Positions 55,589 to 64,000 of a stretch of 64,000 bases of DNA are shown in pieces. The notes below the pieces were generated by a model. The model was not told the DNA's origin. It worked only from the letters and a program-made list of their open reading frames with translations, and made no database searches. Made by a program: the position numbers and the translations under genes. Location of the stretch: assembly GCA_009760855.2 (NCBI GenBank), contig WPIO01000184.1:174001-238000 (forward strand). The letters are read 5' to 3'. This stretch comes from Cristatella mucedo. Lineage: Eukaryota > Bryozoa > Phylactolaemata > Cristatellidae. Each line of letters opens with the position of its first letter. Within the stretch, counting starts at the first letter, position 1.

Positions 55589-58060
55589 CAATGTGCTTTA
55601 ATAAACTGCAATAAATGGTACGGGGAAATAACAGTGCAACCCAAACATTGGCCAACCCTCGCCAAAACATTGGCCAAGAGGGAAGGGCGCGACAGCGATT
55701 TGTTTAGTCTACTTTTTAGATGGACAACGAAGCGAGCCACTGCAAACCACCGCAAAACGAGACGAGTAGAAATATATTTTGCCGAGCTCCAGTTTTTACT
55801 GAATATTAAAGCATATTGTTGTAGGATCGATCATAACCTCGTAAATTCAAGAAATTGCTCATCCATCTGCTTACGGAAGGCCAGGCGATGCAATTAGCCG
55901 AAATGGCCTGGGCAAATACCACAATCCACTGTAATCCAATGAAAATCATTCCCAAATCGTCAAAGCGAAGCCAATTTACATTTCCTGTAGGACTAAGCTA
56001 AGTTAAAAGTGCACCAAAAAGTTTTGCGAAGTTACCCATGGGAGTTCTCGTGCGATGCTTTGAAATCGGCTGCATTACGAAATCCATAGCAATCCACCCT
56101 AATCAGCTGCAAAACGACAAGAACGCACATACTAGAAGGTCTAATCATAATAACATATTGCTCAGCCTTTTGGTTATTTTTTACTCACACAGTTTCACTA
56201 CAATTGCCTTGAGCGTTCTGATGCAATGCGCTTTAATAGACTTCAATGACAGGGCCAATACCGCACTCCACTGCATTCCGCTGTGAAATGTCCCAAAATA
56301 GGTTTCACATTGCTCCAATTAAAAAAAAAGCATTTTACAAAGCGTAAAGAGAAACCGCGTCATTTTGGCCATTTACGCTATTAAAATGTTAGGCAATGCA
56401 TGGCGACCAACGGCTATGGCTCGGCTCGAAGTAACAATCCACTGCATTCATTGGCAAACCGCGACCACAAATCCTCTGCGCGACGCTCCAATTTGTATGA
56501 TATGTAATATTGTACTGCGTTCAAAGTGAAACCATAGAATTTTCAAGCTACTTTAGCCCTTAGTTGTCGACAATGCATGGCAATTGAAAAGCAATGGCAG
56601 GGGCCAATATCACAATCCATACATATTGACGAGAAATCGGCTTCCGAAGCATCAATTCTCATTCCACGTGGCATCTCACTGCGGGCGCACGTAATTTCAA
56701 CCTATGGTGTGCTTTCCATCTTGGGCAATGCGTAGCAATCGACGGCAATGGACCGGAAAAATACGGCAATCCATTAGGATCCGTCACAAATTGCCGAAAA
56801 GTGGCAGGGCCATGCTCTAACTTTTCTTACGCACTACAGCTCTATGTATTTAAAGTGCAACCGCCTCCTTTAAACCAATCGTGAACGTACAATCGCGAGC
56901 AATGAATGGCAATCGACAGCAATGGCCGGGGTCAATACCGCAATCCGTGGCAAATTGACAACACTGGCTTCGCGAAACTGTTATTCTCATTCCGCGTAAC
57001 ATCTCAATGTGGGCGCGAATAACTTTCACCCGTTGTAAGCGTTCAATCAACAGCAATCCATGGAAATAGACGGCAATGGCCTGGCTTTCTCAGCAATCCA
57101 TTTCAAATTGACCTGAAATTGTCCGTTTGAAGCTCTAACTGTCATTCCACATAACGTTCACTGTACGAGCACCTACTTTCAACCCATCGCTCACGTGCAA
57201 TCGATGGCAATAATAATAATTATAATAATATTGCACTTGATAAAGCGCCCTCAGAGAACTTAATCTCTTTCTAGGCGCTTTACATTTGCTGCAAAGTGAT
57301 TTGCAATAGAATAGTAAGTAAAATCATGCTTGAAAAACAAACAAAATGAATAATATGGTTAGGGGTGACATGCACAGGGTCAGCATGCAAATGTGGTTAG
57401 TGGCAGCATGCACAGTGTCAGCACGCATAAGCACGTCAAGGACGAATCACAGGGACCCACTAAATGCTGTCCTAAATAGGTGTGTTTTTAAGTTTCTTTT
57501 AAATGTGGTCAGGTCAGGGGATGTTCTGACGCAGGTCGGGAGGGAGTTCCAGGCTTTGGGAGCATAGGAGCTAAATGCACGGTCTCCAAAGGATTTAAGG
57601 TTTGTACGAGGTATTTGTAGACTGTGGGATTCCGAAAAGCGAGTGGTACGATGCTTGGCCTGATGGGGTAGTATATCTGAAAGATAGGCTGGAGCCATAG
57701 AATGAAGAGACCTAAAAGTGAGCGACAAAACCAATCAATGGTAATTGATGGCAACTGCCTCAAAAAATGCGGCAATCAATCAACTGGGATCTCGAAAATC
57801 GCCGGAAAGAGTCTGGATCAAGTCTAGGCTTTTCTTGGCTGTAACGATTCACTCTATTAAAAGTGCAACCACTTCCTTTCGACCAATCGCGAACGTACAA
57901 TTACGAGCAATGCCTGGTGATCGACGGCAATGGCCCTGCTTCTACTCATGCCGTTTCAAATTAACTAAAAATTTGCCGTTCGAGGCTCCAATTGCTACGG
58001 CATATACAATTTGTCGCGATCGCCACGAAACCATGGAATTTTCAAGCCAGTTGGCTACCG
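55589..58060. repeat. degenerate satellite with dimeric period near 330 bp
   Basis: The core caatgcatggcaatcgacgg caatggcc recurs near 55,589, 55,886, 56,053, 56,223, 56,394, 56,571, 56,726, 56,900, 57,054, 57,198, 57,732 and 57,908. Where best preserved, spacings run 177, 155, 174 and 154. The two monomer types have different flanks (one with cattccacgtggcatctcac, one with aaagtgcaaccgcctccttt), giving a higher-order period of 328-332 bp. No ORF. An L2-B copy interrupts it. Confidence 0.8.
57211..57731 (-). mobile_element. 5'-truncated L2-B inserted in the satellite
   Basis: ATT-type tail, gcgccctcagagaacttaat, 3' UTR and ORF2 C-terminus (57,447-57,731; APAYLSDILPHQAKHRTTRF). Flanked by caatcgatggcaa (57,198-57,210) and caatcaatggtaa (57,732-57,744), a 13-bp target duplication with two changes. 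One of the better preserved L2-B copies. Confidence 0.85.
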
Positions 58061-58650
58061 GTCACCTTGCGGGATCCGCCAGCGGTGGCCTACAATAAGC
58101 ACGCCACTAACAATCAGATGAAACTCGAATCGCACAATTTAAGCATAAAAATGGGCCGCGCGGTCAGGCAGGCCCCAGCTGATCCGGGCCGACGGAGGCT
58201 GGTTAATTAAAGGATGTCTGCGCTAGCGGACTAACCTCGGCGTCCATAGGTCGCCATGACTTCCGCAATGGGTGGACTCGGGGAAATCACGGGATTCGCG
58301 CCGCTTAAACTTAATCAAATAACCCTATTTGTAGTAATAGCAACAGTTCGAACTAGTCATGCAACTCCGAGACCGAGACCACGATAAGCCAGCGATGCAA
58401 ACAGCGTCGCCGGGTCCACCTGCGGGCGACGCCGGAAGCGGCAGCGCGATCGTTATCGTCTCCGGTCAAAAAGACCTCTCGGTCAGGTCGCAACCTTGTC
58501 GCAGCCGCCGCCGCAACTGGCTTCGGCTTCAGCTTCAGCAGCACGCCTATGTTACTCGCTGGACACCGGGCTACTGACGGATGCGCCCTCGCGCGCCCGA
58601 AGCATGCACCGTGGCCTGCGCGCGTTACCGACGCTAGGACTCCCCAACGG

Positions 58651-61042
58651 ATGCAGACCTGTCCGGCGGCCCTGCTGCGAGGCCTGCGAGGCGGCGGCGG
58701 CGGCTTAGGCGGCGCCTCTCGGCTCAGCCTCTTCGTCTTGCTCTGCCACGCCGCGGTGGCAGCGCAGGCGGCGGACGCCGCGAGCGACGGTAGCGATCGC
58801 GCTCCTTCGAATCGCTACGAAATTCAGGAGTACGACGGGCAGCAGGCGGCGAGCCTCCATCTGGCGCCGTTCGATCAGAGGACGCGGAACTTCACGTTCG
58901 GCAACGAGTCCGTCGCGATTTTCCAGGACTGGGCGTCCGGCGGGGTCGCCGCCGTCGTCTGGGACGCGGTACGTCGTCTGGGTAGCGCCGCCCGCGCTCG
59001 CTCTCGGGCCGCTTCGCGTCGACCGCGATCGCTCGCGCGGCCGCTCGACCCCAAGCTGGGGCGGGGCGCCCGCGTCGCGCGACCTTCACCTTCGTGCGTT
59101 TGCAAGGGCTGCGCCTGGCCGCGTCTTACCGCTGTCCTCTCAGCGGCACGGCACGGCTCGTGCGCTCTTCGTCAGGATTCCACTCGCTCGCTTGCTCGCT
59201 CAGTGCTCGCGCGTCCTCGCCGAACGCTTCTCGCGGCCTCCGCTGCAAGCGTCCTGCGAGCCTTCGGCGCCGCCGCTGACGCCTCTGGCGCCGCTTCGCG
59301 GCGAGAATAACAGAGCGACGCGAGACCCGATGTTACAAGACTGGAGAAGCAGCATTTGACCAGCATCCGTCGGCCGACTTGGACGAGTCGCCGAGAAAGT
59401 TCGGTCGTTATTTCGACATTCGAACCCCCTCCCCAGGTCTTAGCGAAGAGATAAGGCGCTTCCACTTCTTGCTCCGGGTCGTGGGTTCGATTCCTGCCAC
59501 GGGCAGGATTCGGTATTGTCCACTGCGAGCTGTAGCGATAGCTGAATCAGTGGCCTCGCTTATGCAGCGACAGAAGGGCCGCCGAGCGACCTCTGCTACA
59601 GATTCTAATTTGCAACCCAGACTTACGCGAGCAGGGTTGCAGCCAGGGTCCCAGCTGCAACTGCACATTCAGAGGCTTTAGCTTCCGAGCTGGCTTGACC
59701 CAGTGGTTAAGTTTCGCACCTCGAACAAGGCCAAAGTGAAGGTATTTGCAAAACGAGGTCATTTAAAAAGAGCTTGAAAACACCTATTTAGGACAGCATT
59801 TAGTGGGTCCCTGTGATTCGTCCTTCATGTGCTTATGCGTGCTGACTCGGTGCATGCTGCCACTAACCACATTTGTATGCTGACCCTGTGCATGTCACCC
59901 CTAACCATGTTGTTCATGTTTGTTTTTTTATCAAGCATGATATTACTCACCATTCAATTGCATTTCCCTTTGCAGCAAATGTAAAGGGCCTAGAAAGAGA
60001 TTTGAGTTCTCTGAGGGTGCTGTATCAAGTGCATTATTATAATTTTTATTATGTCGGCTCGAGCCCTATGGCAGGCCGCACGGTTTAGTTTGCTTTCGAT
60101 AATGATAATAATACGACATTTGAATAGCCTCTGAAAAAAGCTCATTCTTTTTCTAAGCGCTCGACATGTGCTGAAAAGGAGGCATGTCAGTTCGTATGCT
60201 CATTTATTTTTTTAAGGCGGTCGTCATGTGCAAGTACATAGCACAGCACGCTCACCTTTTCGCCGGCAGAGCAGTGCTGGAGCTCGGCGCCGGCACCGGC
60301 CTCGCCGGGATATGCGCCGCCAAGTTCGGTAAGTCGCTCTCAGAATGTCAAGGACAATAGCAGATGCCGGTGCAAGCGTCGGACTCCACCGCGACGGACC
60401 ACCCTGGTAGAACCCTCTAGGAGTATCGTTATGTGTGACCTTGCAGTGTGCCTAGCTCTGTGCCTGCTTCGTGCACTGTGCCTGCATCGTGCGTACCGAG
60501 TACCCCTTTTAAAGAGCGGTTCAGCATGAAACTGGCTTTGACCTGTGCGTTAGAAGAAAGCGCATGTCCGCCTGCTCGAGTGCCGTGAAAACTCCGAACG
60601 TGAACCTTTTCGTTCCTGTGATTCATCGGTCGCTGGGTTCCTGCAGTTCCGAAAGTCGCTAGAGCAGTAATCGGTGTCGCTGTCATTCAAACTAGAGCTG
60701 GCTTGTTTCATGCTGCTCCTGTGGAGTAACTCACGATTTGCTGCATTCTAATGACGTTTAAGTGTGATTTCCTGGCGATTTTCTTGAATAAATAGAGCCT
60801 TGCCGTCATCTGGCCTTCCTGGCTTGCATCTGGGAGGTTACTCATTTCTGCTTCCGGTGACCTTGCGATTGGCACCTGGCGATGTCGCAGCAGCTCTTTA
60901 TTGAGACCGCTTGTGTCGCAGGACTTTGTTGTCACTTTTTAATGCACCTCGCGATCTCATAGGCAGATACTGCTGCTAAGCTCGACCGCCAAGTTCTATT
61001 GCATCTCTCTCTCACTCTCCCTGTCTCTCTCCCTGTCTCTCT

Positions 61043-61112
<70 letters not shown>

Positions 61113-61799
61113 AGCTGTCAACCGCTCTTTCTAGCTGTCAACCACTCTTTCTAGCTTTCAACCACTCTTTCTTTCTCGATCTCACTCACCCTCTTGTCGT
61201 CCTTTCTCTCTCCCTCTCTCCTCTTATCTCGGTCTCTCTCTCTCCTTCTCTCTCCATTTCTCTCTCTCTCTCTATCTTGATCTTTCTCTCTTTTTTTGTA
61301 TGCACATCCTTTTCATGTCTGAAAATTTGCTTTCAAACTTCCCCTGGTGTTCTTTGTATCCACAGGAGCCATTGTTACCCTCACCGACCGAGAGCAGGCA
61401 CTTGCTAATCTGGAGAGGAACGTCAGGTTCAACTTGGCCGAGCTGCCTGGCAGCCAGGCAGCAGCCTCGCCGGACGCTCGCCAGTCGGCCACAGTTCTCG
61501 AGCTCGACTGGAGCAGCAACCGGCTGCAGCCAACGTTCGCTCGACGCTGGGACATTGTGCTCGGTGCAGACATCGTGTACGACGGCGGAAATCCGAGCGC
61601 CCTGCACGAAGTCCTTCTTGCGCTCGACGCCGGGCTCGTCTACTTGGCTTGCCGGCTTCGCTACGACAGGGACGCCGACTTTGTGCAGCAGCTCGTCACC
61701 GCCGGCTCGTTTGTGTTGCAGCTCGAGCTGCGAGACGAGGACACGGGCGTTCACCTGTATGCTCTCCGACGGAGTACTGCTCGCCGAGATGATCTGTAA
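58651..61799 (+). CDS. METTL21A-like protein-lysine methyltransferase (three exons)
   Basis: Exons 58,651-58,968 (donor GTACGT), 60,217-60,328 (acceptor TTTTTTTAAG, donor GTAAGT) and 61,366-61,799 (acceptor TATCCACAG; stop TAA). Phases 0 and 1 agree, giving 287 residues from ATG 58,651. An in-frame ATG also lies at 58,549. Family signature in order: FTFGNESVAIFQDW and GGVAAVVWDA (exon 1), SAM motif I VLELGAGTGLAGICAAKFG (exon 2), VTLTDRE, then DIVLGADIVYD with the DxxY hallmark of this methyltransferase group, and LACRLRYDRDADF (exon 3). Family members methylate lysines in Hsp70-type chaperones or translation factors in the cytosol; the closest remembered match is METTL21A (Hsp70), which is about 218 residues. 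The extra N-terminus is doubtful: its hydrophobic stretch could be a polypyrimidine tract ahead of an acceptor at 58,767. Introns carry SINE-2-like, L2-B and (CT)n sequence. Confidence 0.85.
59440..59600 (+). repeat. SINE-2-like fragment in METTL21A-like intron 1
   Basis: gggtcgtgggttcgattcct (B-box-like), gctgtagcgatagctgaatc, then tgcagcgacagaagggc; related to SINE-2, diverged. Confidence 0.5.
59755..60050 (+). mobile_element. 5'-truncated L2-B in METTL21A-like intron 1
   Basis: catttaaaaagagcttgaaa ... gggtccctgtgattcgtcc ... gtaaagggcctagaaagag ... atcaagtgcattattat. 3' UTR only. Confidence 0.85.
60097..60190 (-). repeat. L2-B tail just upstream of exon 2
   Basis: aatgataataatacgacatt and ttctttttctaagcgctcga: a decayed minus-strand L2-B 3' end that stops about 27 bases before the exon 2 acceptor. 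Confidence 0.6.
61003..61290. repeat. (CT)n-rich tract in METTL21A-like intron 2
   Basis: Pure CT from about 61,052 to 61,107, with CTCCCTGT and CTTTCTAGCTGTCAAC variants around it (the latter repeated three to four times). Confidence 0.9.
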
Positions 61800-61802
61800 A
61801 TG

Positions 61803-61808
<6 letters not shown>

Positions 61809-61850
<42 letters not shown>
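61809..61850. repeat. (TG)n microsatellite in METTL21A-like 3' UTR
   Basis: About 42 bp of TG starting nine bases after the stop codon. Confidence 0.9.
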
Positions 61851-61851
<1 letters not shown>

Positions 61852-62044
61852 ATGCACGTTTGGCAAACAAAAGTATGTATAATTCAGACTTTAACGTCTC
61901 TTATCTGTCATCTTGAGCTAGGTGGTTGCGCAAGACATTCCCGACGTTTGTACTTTCCGAATACGGCTTTTGATTTGATTGGTTATAAAGTGCGCATTAC
62001 TCGAGAAACTGAGTAGCTAGGGCTGAATTGCTGCTCGCTCTAGG

Positions 62045-62330
62045 AATATGGTAGAAAACGGTGTTCTGGGTTTACCCACCAAGCTTCATGGCATAGCACA
62101 TGGGCGTTCTCATGCTATGGCCTTCGGTGAGACGGGCTAGCGAGCCTCCCAGTATAATTGAGCAGTGATACAACTGCCTTTTCCACAATAAACGTTGCCC
62201 AACTGCGTTTTGATTCTACTTTATAGGAAATAATGTTCCGGGTTTACCAATAGAATTTCAAGGCAAAGCACACGGGCGTTTTCACCCTGATTTTCACTGG
62301 ATGGCCCGAGCCAGTGGAAGCCATAGTATG
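62045..62330. repeat. direct repeat, about 171-bp spacing
   Basis: tctgggtttacccaccaagc ... gcatagcacatgggcgttct near 62,063 and tccgggtttaccaatagaat ... gcaaagcacacgggcgtttt near 62,234 are diverged copies. Confidence 0.6.
62187..62192 (+). terminator. candidate poly(A) signal for the METTL21A-like gene
   Basis: AATAAA (ttccacaataaacgttgcc) about 390 bases after the stop codon; the first canonical hexamer noticed downstream. Use is inferred. Confidence 0.45.
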
Positions 62331-62547
62331 AGAGCAGCCGATGGGTAAAAAAACACTTATGTAATGACGAATCAAAACCACAGTTTCGCGAAGTGTATTG
62401 TCAAAGTGGTAGGAATTTCAGGAATGTCCGCAGCGAAGCTTCAGCGAAGCTTCAGCGAACCAGATACACTGCTCGGGAAGCTGCGGCTTATGATTTCACT
62501 CTTTGGAGCTCGCTGCTGGGAACATCTGCAAGACCTTTGGCTTGGCT

Positions 62548-62610
62548 GAAAATTTTAATAATAATAATAATAATAAAAATAATAAGACATTTGTGTAGCG
62601 TTAAAGAGTT
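62548..62610 (-). repeat. (AAT)n with decayed L2-B tail
   Basis: aataataataataataataa then agacatttgtgtagcgttaa: an ATT-type tail end on the minus strand; little else of the LINE is recognisable. Confidence 0.4.
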
Positions 62611-62949
62611 TTGTATCAACTGTATGAGCTTTATTAAACCAGTAGGAAGGCTTTCGAGTTGTTAGTTGCATAAATCGAGAGGGATGTGATTACAAATTCA
62701 TGAAGAAACTTCGATAGGTATCTCTCTCTAACTTATTGAAGTTACGAACTGCTGCTGTGTGGGTAGGAAAAGCTGCTGTACGAATTTAACAATGATTGTA
62801 ATAATAATAACACGCTGAGTTGCGTAGCATGGTAAGGGATTCAGTGCGGTCGACAAAGCTATTATATCGAACTGGCAGGACATAACTCTCAATAATTAAT
62901 AGCCGATATCTTAATATGTATACGCATTTTTTTTTATAAATATACATAA

Positions 62950-63110
62950 ATATATTTATATCATTTGTATAGCACCCAAGAGAACTTGTTTGCTATTCAG
63001 GCGAACATGTGCCGCGGGGACTCGAGCCCACGACGTCGGTCGTCAAATACATGCACCATGATCTTGGCTCGAGGAGAGCACCTTAACCGTTGGTCAAAAA
63101 CAGCATATTC
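62950..63110 (-). repeat. SINE-1 copy with internal insertion
   Basis: Tail tatatcatttgtatagcacc, B-box-like GTGGGCTCGAGTCCCC, A-box side CCAACGGTTAAGGTGCTC. About 25 extra bases (catgcaccatgatc region) lie between the boxes. Confidence 0.7.
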
Positions 63111-63367
63111 ACAAGCTAGCTCAAGGCTATCGGCTAGAGGGTTCAAACATTCATGGCTACAATCTTGCAAAGGCTGCGCTGCCTAGGTGCTACCAGAAGA
63201 TACACTATCACACCCGAGCTGATCGAGTTGAGAACAATTCTTGGGTACAGGAGAACTAGGGGCCCCAGTTCTGCCTTCATAGTGGAGCAGCCGAACTTCT
63301 CCTTTAAGAAGAACTGCAAGCAGGCTCGTCTTCCTTTAAATCCTGTCGCGACGTGCACGAGCTTGCT

Positions 63368-63368
<1 letters not shown>

Positions 63369-63450
<82 letters not shown>
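63369..63450. repeat. (AG)n microsatellite
   Basis: 82 bp of pure AG. It accounts for the Arg-Glu run in a 125-codon plus frame (63,153-63,530) that I do not accept as a gene. Confidence 0.95.
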
Positions 63451-63451
<1 letters not shown>

Positions 63452-63539
63452 AGCAATAGCTGGCCACCTACGTTTGGTGGATCTTCCCCTATGGGATTTC
63501 AGGATGTTTCGGTGTCCTGATGTATGGTAACTATGTCTG

Positions 63540-63973
63540 GGAGATCATTGCAGACTTCAAAAGGCGACATTCCTGACGGACTTCCAAAGCGATTACACAC
63601 AGTTTCCCAGTTGTCTTTATCTATGGGAGTGTCAGGACACTAAGGTACTATCACAAGCAGGACTGACCACAAGGAACGAAGTTCTCTCCAGGGCGGAACA
63701 ACATCGAGCGGTGAGAGCTCTTAGGAAACGGTGTAGGTGCCACCACCACCGCGCCCTAAACTAGGCGTCATCTAGCCATTTTTCATGGCTCTGGACAATG
63801 CATCAGCAGCTTTCAAGTACCTACGACATTTCTTTCTACAGCTGCCGAAGGCAAAGATCAAAGCTGGCATCATCGTCAGACCACAAATGAAAGAAATCAT
63901 GGAGCATAAAAAATTCACCGAAAAGATGAGCAGGACAACGAAAGTGCGTTGCAACAGTTTCGTGTTGCAGTAG
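63540..63973 (+). pseudogene. fragment of a transposon-type protein of unknown function
   Basis: About 63,555-63,640 reads LTDFQSDYTQFPSCLYLWEC, and 63,785-63,973 reads MALDNASAAFKYLRHFF, PKAKIKAGIIVRPQMKEIM, NSF. This spacing (Y-F-C-L-W ... AFKYL ... KxKAG..VGPQ ... W-SF) matches a multi-copy metazoan family that behaves like a mobile element and is usually followed by an FLGNH block. The parts are in different frames with stops between, and the FLGNH region is not visible before the window ends. Remembered family pattern, no search possible. Confidence 0.5.
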
Positions 63974-64000
63974 TTCACGTGCATTGCCGATTACTGCCAC

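Noticed and set aside
58875-59105. Antisense frame across METTL21A-like exon 1
   Set aside because: A shadow frame caused by high GC content; the sense strand has splice sites and family motifs.
63153-63530. 125-codon plus frame with an Arg-Glu run
   Set aside because: The run is the (AG)n microsatellite; no conserved domain on either side and no support for a gene.

Overview
The window is animal nuclear DNA: coding sequence is split by GT-AG introns, there are no operons, and most of the sequence is transposon debris. Exons are rich in G+C at third codon positions, while the background is AT-rich and full of microsatellites. The mix of L2-like LINEs, tRNA-derived SINEs, Ty3/gypsy, hAT and C2H2 zinc-finger genes fits many invertebrates or early-branching chordates. 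I cannot name the species. Family labels L2-A, L2-B, SINE-1, SINE-2 and repeats C, E and F are mine.

Layout. 1-6.4 kb holds LINE/SINE scraps, a diverged solo LTR (2.74-3.86 kb), a dead hAT (ZMYM1-like) transposase (4.7-5.7 kb) and a dispersed repeat F. 6.4-11.2 kb is one old minus-strand L2-B LINE that took at least four later insertions; one of these, a plus-strand LINE, was itself hit by a 938-bp inverted-repeat element with an 8-bp target duplication. 13.1-22.9 kb is an L2-A LINE split between its endonuclease and reverse transcriptase regions by a 6.7-kb Ty3/gypsy element (15,156-21,876), itself broken by stops and frameshifts. 22.9-24.5 kb holds more L2-B and an LTR fragment.

24.6-36.1 kb and 43.0-50.0 kb are two direct copies of one segmental duplication, each with one C2H2 zinc-finger exon. 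Copy 1 is a pseudogene; copy 2 keeps an open nine-finger array. Later SINE and LINE insertions differ between the copies and date events relative to the duplication. Between them lie two head-to-head L2-A copies that form a 389-bp perfect inverted repeat, plus several short repeats.

50-55.4 kb holds further L2-A/L2-B copies and a decayed gag-like ORF. 55.6-58.1 kb is a degenerate satellite whose roughly 155- and 176-bp monomers largely alternate, giving a period near 330 bp, and which is interrupted by an L2-B insertion. 58.5-61.8 kb is the best host gene: a three-exon METTL21A-like protein-lysine methyltransferase with clean splice sites. The last 2 kb has SINE, microsatellites and a decayed transposon-type ORF.

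Functionally, the supported host genes are METTL21A-like and one zinc-finger gene. The rest is a stratigraphic record of retrotransposition. SINE-1 shares its 3' tail with L2-B, which suggests it used L2-B machinery.
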